Below, piece by piece: positions 1-12,669 of a stretch of 64,000 nucleotides of DNA. The notes below the pieces were generated by a model. The model saw nothing but the letters and a program-made list of their open reading frames with translations, made no database searches and was not told where the DNA came from. The stretch comes from Mesorhabditis belari (lineage: Eukaryota; Nematoda; Chromadorea; Rhabditida; Rhabditidae). How positions within the stretch are numbered: position 1 is the first letter of the stretch; every line of letters starts with the position of its first letter. The stretch spans positions 1,423,501-1,487,500 of the forward strand of contig CAUEEP010000736.1 of assembly GCA_958450365.1 (NCBI GenBank), in the 5' to 3' direction. A program made the position numbers and the translations under genes.

Positions 1-894
1 TAGCTATAATTTTTGGCAACTTTTTGGCATCTTTTTGTCATTTTAAGAGGTTTTACTATAAGAATCTCCAGGTTGTTTTAATAAAATCTCAGCATTTTAT
101 TTGATAACTTTGTTATCAATAAAGTTAAGATCTTGGTAATTAAGTTGAGTAAGTTGAGTTGAGTTGTTGAGTTGTTGAGTTGTGGTAAGTTGAGTTAAAG
201 TTGAGATCTTTGCAATTAAACACTTCTAGAGGCTATAGTTTAACTTTAAAAATGATATTGCTTTGCGTTTTCAACGTTGATCGGTTTAAATACTAAAATA
301 TAACATTTACTAAAGTTATTTTAATATTAAAATGTTTAGAATAGAGAAAAACATTCAAGAATTATACTCGATTCGATTTCAAAGCTTTAAAGTGCTCAAT
401 GATCACCTTCTTGACTCCAAAGAGTTGATTTGATGAGCTCTCGGGTTGTTCTTAGGTCATCAACTTTGAATGAAGGGTCTAGGAAACATAGGTCTAAAAG
501 AAAGAAATCCGAAACCTCGAACATTGCTCAGTGAGTGACACCAATCTTTTGCCTTGATGTCTAAAGGTTTTCCCATTTCTCCTCTCTCAAAAATCTCTAA
601 TCGCCTTTCATAGAGACATCCCATCAGAAAGGAAAGCTTCCGGACACTTTCTTTTTACTTGTCTCTGCTTTTTCTTTAACAATTATGCACTAGAGTATAT
701 GAAAGCTAAAGTTTTCTATTTGATCTTGGAGTTTGATTGGAGAACGAGTTGGAGAACGAGTTGGAGAACTTTTTGCTCTCTAAGTCTGTAGGCTTTTCAA
801 TTGATAAGCCAAACTATCTCATCTCGGAAGAATTCAGGCTTGATTTTGTCTACTCTATTTGATTCTATTGATCATAAACTGATTATAGTACACT

Positions 895-1442
895 ACCGTA
901 TTTTCCCTAATAGTAGTGCACCCCAGCGAGCCGAGTTGGTGACTATTTTACGGTTTCCAAGCTTTTGCAGAAGCACAACACCCTAATCCTCCACTAGATC
1001 TCATCGTCAGCTACATTTCCCGACCCCACATCGATTGGTTCTGATAAGCGGTTCTCGAGATTTCGAGGAATCTAGGTGACGATCAGGGTGCACTACTATT
1101 AGAGAAAATAAGGTACTTTATCTGTAGGAAATGAGAAAGAAAGGCTTAGGAAAAGGCTTAGGCCAAGATTTCTCCATATGCATGACTCTAGAATTCATTC
1201 GGTGCGCCATTTAAAAGTGTGTTTTTCATGTACCGGCTTTTTTCTAATAGTAGTGCACCCCGGCGAGCCGAGTTGGTGACTATTTTACGGTTTCCAATCT
1301 TTCCCAGAAGCTCAACACTCAAATCCCCCACAAGATCTCATCGTCAGCTACATTTTCCGACCTCACATCGATAGGTTCTGATAAGCGGTTCTCGAGATTT
1401 CGAACAATTTAGGCAAACGGCGCACTACTATTAGGGAAAATA
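895..1442. mobile_element. R1 inverted-repeat elements, two copies
   Basis: Copies at 895-1114 and 1232-1442 each run from ACCGTATTTTCCCTAATAG (or a variant) to its complement CTATTAGAGAAAATA. They share a 180-base core containing GATCTCATCGTCAGCTACAT and GATAAGCGGTTCTCGAGAT. A partial core follows at 1494-1615. No coding capacity. Confidence 0.8.
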
Positions 1443-2191
1443 TAAATATAGGTTATCACAGGTATCACAGGAAATTCGAGGATTCATTCTTAAGCAAATT
1501 TCCCACAAGATCTCATCATCAGCTACATTTCCCGACCCCACATCGATTGGTTCTGATAAGCGGTTCTCGAGAGTTCAAGCTATTTAGGCGACGCTCACGG
1601 TAAACAATCCTCAGCGTTCTGTAATACAGTACTCTAGCTAATTTTGACCAATAGATTTCTTGCCTAAAGTCTGTCAAACTCAAATGCAAGTCCGTTCACT
1701 TACTAAACAAGTTTCTTAGTTTCATATCTTTCTTTCTAAGTGTTCCAAATGAGTATTCTAGTTTCGGTTAAGCCGTATCCATTAAAGCTCATCGTAAATT
1801 TGTTCAGAGATTTGCAAATCTCAAAAATTTCCTAAACACTCTAGTCCTCAAATTTCATTTCCTCATAACATTTCCTCATAATGATATTGTTGAAAAACAA
1901 TTCATCATCACTAAATAGAGCCAATTTTCAATTTCTCTTCCCAATCTTCCCTCTTTTCCGCCTTCCTTTTTAATTAGAGATTCGTGTAAAACTGAAAATT
2001 TTCTTTCGCTTTTAAAACTTTTAAGCTGATCCACCAAAAAAAATTCTTTTTATATAGATATGTTTAGAGCACGTGAATTCATAGAATTCAAAAAAAGATC
2101 AATGTGTAGATCTTTCTTTCTAAGTGTTCCAAATGAAGAATAATAAATGAGATGAATTGGATGAGGGAGGAGTTGAAGAGAAGAGGCGATT

Positions 2192-2720
2192 GATGACAGC
2201 ATACGCACATGTAGGAGAAGGGAAAAGACACGACAACGTGATGAATTGAATGGATATATGGAGACATTGAAAATTGAGGTTCAATCCAATTGACACTGAC
2301 GCAGTTTGATCAAAGTAACTAGATTTATTTCAACTGTGGAGTTTGACGGTTGAAGCAAAAAAGCTGGCTAAGTCTAGCCAAAGCCAAAGCTTGATGACAG
2401 CAGTAGGAGAAGGGAAAAGACACGGCAACGTGATGAATTGAATGGATGTATGGAGACATTGAAAATTGAAGTTCAATCCAATTGACACTGACGCAGTTTG
2501 ATCAAAGTAACTAGATTTATATCAACTGTAGAGTTTGACAGTTTGAAAGCTTGATGACAGCATGTAGGAGAAGGGAAAAGACACGGCAACGTGATGAATT
2601 GAATGAATATATGGAAGTTCAATCACGCTGGCAAAGTTTGACCAAAGTAACTAGGCTTATTTAACTGTAGACTTTGACGGTTGAAGCAAAAAAGCTGGCC
2701 AAGTCTAGCCAAAGCCAAAG
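2192..2720. repeat. Three-copy tandem repeat, 160-200 base units
   Basis: Units start GATGACAGCA at 2192, 2393 and 2552. They share AGGAGAAGGGAAAAGACAC and TTTGATCAAAGTAACTAG, with internal length differences. The 83-codon frame at 2674-2925 begins in the last unit and is not recognisable. Confidence 0.7.
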
Positions 2721-3139
2721 CCTTCAATTGGAAATTTGCCTTTGTTGCCAGCCATGGTTTGGAAGTGATCCGTCACTGTCCTCGTATAAGATACCAGATA
2801 TGATCAACATATTGCTAGCAAACAGTTACTCAACTTCTCTGATACTTTATTGTTTTGAACATTTAAAGATCGATGCCACTGATTGGGCTTATCGAGCAGA
2901 AATTTTCACACCAAAGCTGCTTTAGATTTCCACAGATGTCAGATTTTTATATGAGAGCTTGGTTTTGATCTTGACAGTTAAAAGGATTTTCTTAGCCGGA
3001 GAAACTTGAAAACATCGGAAAATCCTTTCTAACCCAATCAATCAACCTGTATCATTTTCCAAAAGTCCGAACTTTAAATAATCTGAATTTTCTTGATCCA
3101 ATTCTTTGTCTCATGTCTTTTCCGATGTAAGAAAGTAGT

Positions 3140-3560
3140 CTAATACTTGGTCCAATTCTTGCCCCAATTCTTGATTCAATTGTTGATCCAATTCTTGGTT
3201 CACTTTCTGGTCCAATTCTTGGCCCAATTCTTGATCCAATCGTTGATCCAATTCTTGGCCCAATTCTTGATCCAATCCTTGATCCAATTCTTGGTCCACT
3301 TTCTAGTCCAATTCTTGGCCCAATTCTTGATCCAATCCTTGATCCAATTCTTGGTCCACTTTCTAGTCCAATTCTTGGCCCAATTCTTGATCCAATCCTT
3401 GATCCAATTCTTGGTCCACTTTCTAGTCCAATTCTTGGTCCAATCCTTGATCCAATTCTTGGTCCACTTTCTAGTCCAATTCTTGGCCCAATTCTTAATC
3501 CAATCCTTGATCCAATTCTTGGTCCACTTTCTAGTCCAAATCTTGGTTCAATTCTTTTAT
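3140..3560. repeat. 60-base minisatellite of CCAATTCTTGATC units
   Basis: About seven units built from CCAATTCTTGGCC, CCAATCCTTGATC and CCACTTTCTAGT. The unit length is a multiple of three and stop-free in several frames on both strands, which produces long false frames. Confidence 0.85.
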
Positions 3561-4685
3561 GTCTCAATTTTCCCGATGTGAGAGAGGTTTTGATGAGGCT
3601 TTCCCTCCCTCGACATCAACCTTCCGATGATGATGATGATGAATTGCCCATCTAGACATCACTTCTCTTTTTTTTCATGCTATTTCAGTTTCAGTCCAGA
3701 AACCCCTAAAATTGGTTTCATCTATTTTGAAGTGAAATGTTTTTATATTACGTCAAAGCAATTTTCGGTTTGAACAACCCAAATTCAAACTGAATTTTAA
3801 AAATGATGATAGAGACGTTTTTATGTGTCATTCTTTGAATAGTCAATTTTTTTAGCTTCTTAGTAACTAGCTTGTTAACAGTAGAATTCTGAAGTTACTA
3901 AAGCTTTCCGCTAAACTCAATCGCCTCTGATTAGCTGAGCAATTTTAAAGAACTGATTATAAGGTAAACGATAAAGAGGAATAGAGTTATTCTAATCTTT
4001 CTGCAATCATTTTTGCAATTTTTCCAAGCCAGGCTAGACTAGGAGCAAGTTCTGGGTTGCAGCTTGCAACTTGGCCTTGCTCAGATCCAATTTAAACATT
4101 CCTAAAGTTGTATAGTGTCTACTTCAACGTTTTTTCCTAAAACAAATCTCTCTACATCTTTGCAATCTTTGACCGAATTCTCATTCTTCAAACTCTCAGC
4201 TTCTTTTCGCTTCTTTTAACCTTTTTTAACCCAACTTCCCGCTCATCTTTTACCATCAATTTTCAAAAAAAGAAGAATTGCCTTCTCATTTCTACTTCCA
4301 AAGAAAAACGGCATAAACGGCTGTGTGAATTGAAGCTTTTTTGACAAATTGAGGGAGGAACTTTAAGCCATTCATCAAAAAAAGATCTAAAGCTAAAGAA
4401 AAAGAGATGAAAAAAGTTGATACCACATATCATCCATCAAACTTCCTCTTCTTCCTCTTCTTCCTCTTCTGACTACTCACATTTTGGTCAGTGAAATTTA
4501 GTTCCTACCAAAGAGCAACATAAAGTTTTCGTTGTTCTTTAACTCCTAAATTTTCTTGAAAGTTGATTAGAATTGCTTTTAAGGTTTGTTTTTCAAAATT
4601 CAATCAGTTTCTTAGGGTTACTAGGCCCAACTCTAAAGCTTAATTCATCCTCACCGATTGCTCCATACCTCAGAGCTGAATTGAA

Positions 4686-4850
4686 AGCTACAATAGCTAC
4701 AATGGCTACAATAGCTACAATGGCTACAATAGCTACAATAGCTACAATAGCTACAATAGCTACAATAGCTACAATACAATTGAAAGCTACAATAGCTACA
4801 ATACAATTGAAAGCTACAATAGCTACATTACAATTCAAAGCTACAATAAT
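4686..4850. repeat. AGCTACAAT 9-base minisatellite
   Basis: About 16 units, some spaced by ACAATTGAA. The apparent Ile-Ala-Thr and Val-Ala-Ile frames on the two strands come from the repeat. Confidence 0.85.
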
Positions 4851-5174
4851 TTGTCTATCCTATGCCTAGTTTTTTTTAATATCTTTTCTATTAATCTATA
4901 GATCTAATAACAAATTATAGTAGTTAGATTTGATAAAAACAAGATTATTATGCTAACTAAAAGGCTGTAATGGGATAGATTACCAGGTTTACAATAGTAC
5001 AGCTTACAATATATTTAACCAATATCTACTCTTGGTAAAGAATAAATGGATAAGTATTCACTCGTTGAAATAGAGCAAAGAACTCCAGGAAAAGATACAT
5101 TGGTGGTAGTATCCAAATTTTCTAAAACTAAGATACAAATCGGCTTTGATATATTGGTAGATTGCTATTTTGTA

Positions 5175-5700
5175 AAGTTTATTCCTTTCCTATCATTCCC
5201 GAAGAGCTAAAGCACAACAACAAATAACTTTCTTCATAAATCGTAAATGATTTCTCTCCATTTCCCCCTTTTTCTCACCCGTTCTTCCCATTTTTAGCCG
5301 TTTTGCGTCGTCTAGTTGAAAGTGGTGACGATGAATAATTCGTGAATTGACAAAAAGCGTCTTTGGTATCAAAAAATAGCGCTGAATTTCAGCTATTTTT
5401 TGATACCTTAGCACGCATTATAGCTTAAACCAGTGTCGAGAAAAACTCGTTCAAAGCTAGACTACACAACGCTCCGCACTGGCTTTGATATATTGGTAGA
5501 TTGCTTTTTTTTTCCAATGTTTATTCCTTTCCTATCATTCCCGAAGAGCTAAAGAACAACAACAAATAACTTTCTTCATAAATCGTAAATGATTTCTCTC
5601 CATTTCCCCTTTTTTTCACCCGTTCTTCCCATTTTTAGCCGTTTTGCGTCGTCTAGTTGAAAGTGGTGACGATGAATAATTCGTGAATTGACAACCCTTC
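5175..5700. repeat. Direct repeat of about 170 bases with R2-type insert
   Basis: TTCCTATCATTCCCGAAGAG to GAATAATTCGTGAATTGACA occurs at 5179-5352 and 5523-5694. The first copy is followed by an R2 internal block (TGATACC, CAGTGTCGAGAAAAAC). No gene. Confidence 0.7.
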
Positions 5701-7023
5701 GGTTCCCTTTTTTTTTCCACTTTTCCCATTCCTGTTTTCCAGTTTTCTTCTAAATCTGAATCCTTTTCATATTTAATTATTTCTATATTTCCTTTTAGTT
5801 TAAGAAATCTTGAATTATTGGTGATTAGTCATAGTTGTTGTTGTGATTGCTGATGGATTAAGCATTGAAAACAGCTCTGAGATTCGAGAAATTTATATGT
5901 AAACATATCCTTCAGAACATCCGAATCCATTAAACTCGATTTCTAACCACGGAACTAAACAATTTTTATTCTGAAAAGTGTTGGAGAATATCTAATTATT
6001 AAAAGTAAGAACAGTGATAAACTCACAACTTTTAACTTTTAAACTCAACTCTATTGGTCATCTCTATTGGTCTATTGGTCTCAAACGATCTCTAAAAGCG
6101 ACTTTGAACAAGCCTTTGAGAAAAGCCTTCATTTTTTCGAAATTCAAATGGCTGTTACTTTGTGCGCTTTGCCGATTAGCGATTTTTGAAAACAGTTTCT
6201 GAACGTACATTTTCAGGCCTTTCTTTTGGCACCTACCTCATATTGTAACTCGCGGGTAACTTGTGAAGGTTCCCTTGTAAGATCTGATCAGTTGATCGCT
6301 TTTTGTTTTGCTTTTCATCTTGAGTAAAACATGGATTCATAAAGATCTATTGTTTTTTTTATTTAAACAATCAGTGTGTGAAGAGTGAATCAAAGAACAA
6401 GAAACTCTTTTGATAACCTTTTTTTTTAGCTGTAACATTTTACAATGAAATAATCGTTGAATTGCAAATGAAATCATCAAAAGAACTTTGCAAAAACGGT
6501 GAATGAATTATATTGTTTGTGAATGAATTGTTTAGCTCCGTGGTTAGAGATCGAGTTTAATGGATTGTTCTCAAGGATGTTCACAATAATCTTAAACATC
6601 TACCTATATTTTTCAACCATTTCAAAGTCTTAAAAGCTTCTACATCACGAACGCTTCTAATCAACGAGAATCCTCCGATCGAAAAAGGCTAATTTGGGCG
6701 TTTATTCTCTCCATTTGAGTGTTAGTTGTTGAATCCTCTTCTCTTCATCTTCTCCCACTCCATCCACATTCATCCATTCCGTCTTTTGTCCAAATATCGA
6801 ATTATTCCTCTTTTTAAGCTTTTTTTTCAGTTTATCCCTTTTAGTCCTTGTCTTACTCTTTTCATTTTCCCAAGTTCTTAAATGTGTAAATTCTCGTTTT
6901 TTTCTGTTCTTTTTCTGTTCTTTTTCAGCTCTAGGACAAAGATCTAGAACTAATTCCGCTTTTAAAATTCTCTTTTTAAATAATCATGCATTTTATCATT
7001 TACTTACAATGTTTTAAATGACA

Positions 7024-7417
7024 TACCGTATAAACTGTAATAGTACCCCCTCGTACAGCCGCGTAGTCGCAAAAGTTTTTCAGTATTTCATTTTTTTCAA
7101 AGCGCCCGTACTTTCAAAAAAATGCGTCTTTGTTATCAAAAAATAACCCTGAATTTCAGGGCTATTTTTTGATACCTAAGCGCGCATTGTAGCATAAACC
7201 AGTGTCGAGAAAAACGCGTCCAAAGCTAGACGATGCAACGCTCCGCACCGTCATTATCTTTGGTATCAAAAAATAACCCTGAATTTCAGCTAATTTTTGA
7301 TACCTTACCGCGCATTGTAGCATAAACCAGTGTCGAGAAAAACTCGTTCAAAGCTAGACTACGCAACACTCCGCACCGTCATTATGAGGCTGCGGTACTA
7401 TTACAGTATTTACGGTA
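7024..7417. mobile_element. R2 inverted-repeat element
   Basis: ATACCGTATAAACTGTAATAG at the left and CTATTACAGTATTTACGGTA at the right. The inside carries two copies of a block with TGATACC, GCGCATTGTAGC and GTGTCGAGAAAAAC, also found at 5340-5470 and 28500-28800. No coding capacity. Confidence 0.75.
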
Positions 7418-8109
7418 ACTTCTTTTTTTGTTTTAAAACTTTATCGAAAAAGAACTTGCTATTTAGAAATTTTCCAATCTAATAAGCTAAAAATTGACTC
7501 GTTTATTGTAGTTTTATAGAGTTTCATGTATCTAAACTTATCATTTCTGCAAATGTCAACTTTCACTTCCTGGTTCGAAAACGAAACTTGACCGGGAACT
7601 CATCCAAAAAAAATCTCCATCACTTGAACTTTAACTTCGAAATTTGCGGGTTTAAATCAAGCAATTAAAGCTTTCAAGTCAGTTGAAATATCTTAAATAT
7701 TTTCTCCACCAATCTTTCACTTCATTTTCTTCTCGAAAACCTTTCGTTTTTTTGCCTTCACCTAATTGCATTTTCGTTAACCGCTTTCCACACAACGGAG
7801 TGCGTTTTTGGCCTTAAATTTAGCCCTTTTTCCCTTTCCCGTTCTACCAAACTTCTTCCTCAAGTGTGGTAGAAAGCAAAAAAAATTTTCTCCCTTTCTA
7901 CCACACTTCCTCAAGAAAATTGAAGTGAGAAGATAAGGAGAATATTTAACACATTCACGACGATACGTTTCACCGGTGGACCGTACTATATCTTTAACAC
8001 ATTCACGACGATACGTCTCACCGAAAATACGACCGAAAGTAGACCGTACTAATGGCAAATATTTTTGGTGTCAGCTCAAGTACTTTTGTGTTAAAGACTT
8101 TTGTTATTT

Positions 8110-8790
8110 TTTTTTGTAGAAAGTTCACGATAACTTTGTACTACTTTTCAAGAGGAGATTCAGGGCTTTCGAATGACTATAATAGCTTAGTTCATCCATG
8201 AATCTTCACCAAATTATCAGTAAAACAGTTGACGACGACGCGACTGTACGCTCAAAATGCCATCGTCGCGAATGTGTTAAGGATTTCAGAGATCGAGAAA
8301 CAGGATTTTTCTAAAGTTTCTTTAGATCTAAAGTACTATTGGATTAGTTGAGATTGCAAGATTTTTGAACGTACTCTTAGCTAATCGAACCCTAGAAAGG
8401 CCAGCTCAAAAGCTAGGCCAAACGCCAGCTCAAAGGCTAGGCAAACGCCAGCTCAAAGGCTAGGCAAACGCCAGCTCAAAAGCTAGGCCAAACGCCAGCT
8501 GAAAGCTTAGCTTTTTGTGGGCTAGATCTGCAGTACAGTTGACGACGACGCGACTGTACGCTCAAAATGCCATCGTCGCGAATGTGTTAAGGATTTCAGA
8601 GATCGAGAAACAGGATTTTTCTAAAGTTTCTTTAGATCTAAAGTACTATTAGATTAGTTGATATTGCAAGATTTTTGAACGTACTCTTAGCTAATCGAAC
8701 CCTAGCAAGGCCAGCTCAAAAGCTAGGCCAAACGCCAGCTGAAAACTTAGCTTTTTGTGGGCTACTTTGCTGTAGATCTACAGCAAAGTA
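8110..8790. repeat. Direct repeat plus AAAGCTAGGCAAACGCCAGC minisatellite
   Basis: 8226-8410 recurs at 8534-8720 (GACGACGCGACTGTACGC, then AATGTGTTAAGGATTTCAG). After each copy, the CCAGCTCAAAAGCTAGGC unit is repeated, several times in the first and fewer in the second. No gene. Confidence 0.75.
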
Positions 8791-9520
8791 GGTTCCACAA
8801 AATACACACGCACTTTATGCTCTCCTAAACGCCGACTCTCTGGCATAGTCGGTCATCACAAGATATAGACCTGACTTAACCGCCGCTTTCAACACCTTAC
8901 CTGATCCTGAATCAATTACAATTACAGTCAAATCTCGATTTAACGATTCTCAAGGGATTCGCCATCGTTAAATCGAGCTTTGACTGTACAATGAAATACA
9001 ATTAATCGTTCCTATTCGTCTCTCTAACTCTCTAACAGGTCAACAAATCTTTTGTGCTCAAACCAGACTAATCTCTGACTTCTTGATGTCTCTAAATGTT
9101 TTATTTTAAATCCCAAAACTTTACTTTACTTTACTCGAGCTTTTAAACAACAAAATCTCAGAATCCTGGAGATCGAACTCAAGTAACTACCCCGAATTCC
9201 TCTAACAACTAGTCATCTGGGAATTTCCCCCTTTCCTTTTCCGTTTGGAACTCCAGAAATCAAAGCTCAATGTTTACCTTGATTTCTAAGAATCAAAAAA
9301 AAAGAAACAAAAAGAAAACCCTAAAAAATGGCCGCTTCCCACAGCGTTTCATTCAAGCAATTTCAATTTTTTCTTTTCTTGAAATTCTCTCTTCATCAAC
9401 TATTCCAATATTAGACGAATTCGTGATGAGATTCGTGGACTTTGCTTTTAGAGAGAATCTTGAAATTTTGAAATCTTGGAATTTCTGAAAACAACTTGCT
9501 TTCGAAATTCTAATTTATAG

Positions 9521-9811
9521 ATGCAAAATCTTTCAAGCTCTTCCTGGCTTCAAATGGGAATCGTCAAATTACCGAGGATTCGTGACTACTGGAGTAGCAG
9601 GCCTGGATTAGGAGGATTTTCCCACATGTCCCACATCATGTCAAGAGCAAAATTTGAATCTATTCTTCGCAACCTGCGTTTTTGTGATAATGAACTGAAT
9701 TCTGCAGGAGATCGGCTTTATAAGATTAGAGCTATTATGGAACATTTCAATGCAAAACCAGAGACTGCATTGATTCCGGGTAAATATGAAACATCTTTTT
9801 TGCCCACGTAA
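9521..9811 (+). pseudogene. piggyBac transposase fragment, copy 1
   Basis: The 96-residue frame contains MGIVKLPRIRDYWSS, MSRAKFESILRNLRF and GDRLYKIRAIMEHFN, in the order typical of the region preceding the catalytic core of piggyBac (PGBD/DDE_Tnp_1_7) transposases. The N-terminal part is missing, the catalytic Asp residues are not reached, and the frame stops after an added short tail. It shares about 120 bases at over 95% identity by eye with the copy at 32.5 kb. A dead fragment. Confidence 0.75.
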
Positions 9812-9924
9812 TTTGTAGATCTGCTACAATTGGAATATACATGTAATGCTGAAAAACAGCAAAAAAAAGCAATTAATTGGATGAAAATAGCTCAATTAAC
9901 GCTGCAGAAGTTTCGAATGGGTTA

Positions 9925-12085
9925 AAGAACATTTAGAGCTATTCAGCCAATTGTAGATCGAAATCAACTTGCTTTCAAGATTCTAATTTTAGTATTTACA
10001 TATTGATGTAGATGAATTGATGACTTAATCATTTCAAAGTATATCTACCAAAAGTCTTCTACTATATTTTCTATTTAGAATGCTAAACATCTTCTATTTA
10101 GAGCAAATTGTAGATCAATTGATGACTTAATCATTTCAAAGCATTTCACTTTATCTTCAAAAGTTTCCATTTTTTTGTTTCATTTTTAGATTCCTACGTG
10201 CCAAAAGTTTCGGGAATTGAGCTTTCCAATTTGTTTCCGGTCTTTCTTTCTTTCTTTCTTTCTTTTCAACATCAAGGTTTCGCCTCTATTCACGCTTTTT
10301 TTTTTTGATTTGCCCACCAAACCGAATTCCAATTGAACGGCCTACACAACTTTTTTCTTTCTTTTAAAGAAAATCCCTTGATTTTTCAGCAGCCCATCGT
10401 CAACAAGAAATCCCCGATTTAGCAACAAAGCTACGAGATTTTTAAAAGTTTTTTTAAAATAGATTCAAGTTAACTGTAATTTTATCACCTTTGAAAGGTT
10501 TTGCATTAAAATTAAAAGCTAAATTGCATTGTTTTAAGTATAATTAATGTTATACATGTTTTTAAGTGTTTCTTTTATGTTTAACTCTTTAGAAAACAGG
10601 TACTTTGGTCTTTTTTCCGCATTTTTCTGTGTTTTTCTATTAAAATTAACTAACTTTGTCCAAAATTTACATGCAAAGCTGAAAAATTAAAAAGAAAACA
10701 TTTTTGCAAACGATTTTCGGCAACTGTTCGTTATTTTAAAGAGCTTTTTCGTAGAATTGCGTATGTTTTTATCATTTTCCTTCATAAATTTCTATTCATT
10801 TTCTTCTCAAATCTTTTCTTTACCAATCGAATTCATTGATATTCAAGATATTCAGCTAAAGTTTGTTTTCTATTCTCTTAATTCTTTTTACCTTTCCCCC
10901 CGGGCGCGCCATGCCACAATTGAACGCATTGCGTGCACTCGACCTGGAAAAAAACGATTTGAAGTTATGATATTGAAGAAAATATCACATCTTATCTTAG
11001 AAAACAGTCCACTGAATTTCTTTACGAATTTTGACCAATTTTGAGCAATTTTGAGCAACACTTGTTGAGAAAAACGTCATCAATACTTCAGTCCATAGGT
11101 CAGCCTTTTTGGAGACCTCTGTCCACTCAATTTTTGCTTTACAATCGACCACAAGTGTTCGGGTTGATGTCAGAGCTGTAGGTCAGAGCTGTAGATCAGG
11201 GCTGTAGACCAGGGCTGTAGATCAGGGCTGTAGGTCAGGGCTGTAGGTCAGGGCTGTTCAAAGTAATTTGTAATCAAAGTAATCAAAGAAGAAGATCATT
11301 CTTCTTCTTTTCTTTCTTCTTCATCAAAATCCCTCCATTTCTCAGTTAACTTTAAATCAAAAAAACTCTGAAAAGCGTTCTTTTTTTGAGCATTTTTAGC
11401 ACAAATGAAAAAAAGGGTGAGGCCTTATGAGGGACATTTCGGTGAGGAGACAATTATCCCAATTTTCCCCCCTTTCCCCCCTTCCCCTTTTCCCCTTTTC
11501 TTTCCATTCTTTTCTTTGATCGAATGCAAGAACCGGAAGCTCCCAAAACTTATTTTTATGGCCCTCTTTATAGCCAAATTTGTTCTCATTTTTTTTTACT
11601 TGGAAACATCAGCTTTGCAAAAAGTGAGCAGCACGATTTCGTTGAGTTTTTGAAACGGTGACATTAAGGAGAAAGGGTTGAGAAATTCTTTAAAACTTTA
11701 CTCATAATACTTTGACTTTTCCATTTATAGATTTCGATACAGATTTTTATCAATTATTCTTTTGTTGGCTACTGAAAGATGAAATGTATTGCTCTAAATA
11801 GAAGATGTTTAGCATTCATTTGAAAGCAAGTTGATTTAGATCTACAATTGGCTAAATAGCTCTAAATGTTCTTTAAATATTCTTTAATATAGTAGAAGAC
11901 TTTTTGGTAGATATGCTTTGAAATGATTAAGCCGTCAATTCATCTACAATTTTCTCTAAATAGAAGATGTTTAGCATTCTAAATAGAGTCTAGTAGAAGA
12001 CTTTTGGTAGATATGCTTTGAAATGATTAAGCCATCAATTCATCTACAATTTGCTCTAAATAGAAGATGTTTAGCATTCATTTTT
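9925..12085. repeat. Large inverted repeat with a 1.6 kb spacer
   Basis: 9925-10145 (AGCCAATTGTAGATCGAAAT, then AAAAGTCTTCTACTATA) is repeated in reverse complement at 11760-12085, where part of it occurs twice. The spacer contains AT-rich DNA, a CCCCGGGCGCGCC patch at 10897 and a GGGCTGTAG minisatellite (11160-11250). No convincing gene in the spacer. Confidence 0.7.
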
Positions 12086-12324
12086 CTATCATTTTCAACC
12101 CGATTTTGGTCTGTTTTCAAGGAAATTCGAGAAAAAGCCCTATAAAGAAAACACGGTTGAACAGATTACTTTGGAAATCTCGCCCCATAGGTTTAAGAGG
12201 CTTTCTTTCACTTTTTCCTCCAAAGTTTTATAAATGATAAATTCACTAATTGATCTAAAATTGGTTTCATTAGAAAGGCCGATTATTTCTCTACAAAATA
12301 ACGTTCAAATCTTATGAAAATCTT

Positions 12325-12669
12325 TTATCTCTGGATTTTTATGAGAGCGCAAAGTTGACGCAAAGTTGGCCAAAAAAGGCGACAGACTGCTATTGTCATC
12401 CAGTGTTTCTTGGTTGTTCCTGGTTCGAAGTCTTCGACTTGCTTGTGCTGGTGGTGGTTGCACTCTAGCCATCCTTTCTCTGACCGTTGCTGCCACTCTT
12501 GTGCTCCAGTTGCTGGTCTTCCGATGGGCCTCTTCTGGTCTCGTGGTAGCCACTCTGTGATCCGTATCGTCCATCCGTCGTCTGTTCTTCTGGCTACGTG
12601 GCCAGCCCATCTGAGTCTTTTTCTCTCAATCACTTCCACTGGATCTCTGAGTCTGGAGAGCTGGCGCAT
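12325..12669 (-). pseudogene. Non-LTR retrotransposon reverse transcriptase C-terminal fragment
   Basis: The frame carries RKRLRWAGHVARR and WLPRDQKRPIGRPATGA, the conserved tail of reverse transcriptases from RTE/CR1-like non-LTR elements, where W-G-H-V-x-R is followed by a K-R-x-x-G-R-P segment. Only the last 115 residues are present; the polymerase and endonuclease parts are absent, as expected for a 5'-truncated insertion. The segment is clearly GC-richer than its surroundings. Confidence 0.75.

Noticed and set aside
3052..3581. 171-residue and 144-residue frames on opposite strands
   Set aside because: Both run through a minisatellite whose unit is a multiple of three; the residue repeats simply mirror the DNA unit.
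10890..10930. CCCCGGGCGCGCC as possible cloning-vector linker
   Set aside because: Only about 15 bases look linker-like and the flanks are ordinary genomic sequence; chance or a small GC-rich patch is more likely.
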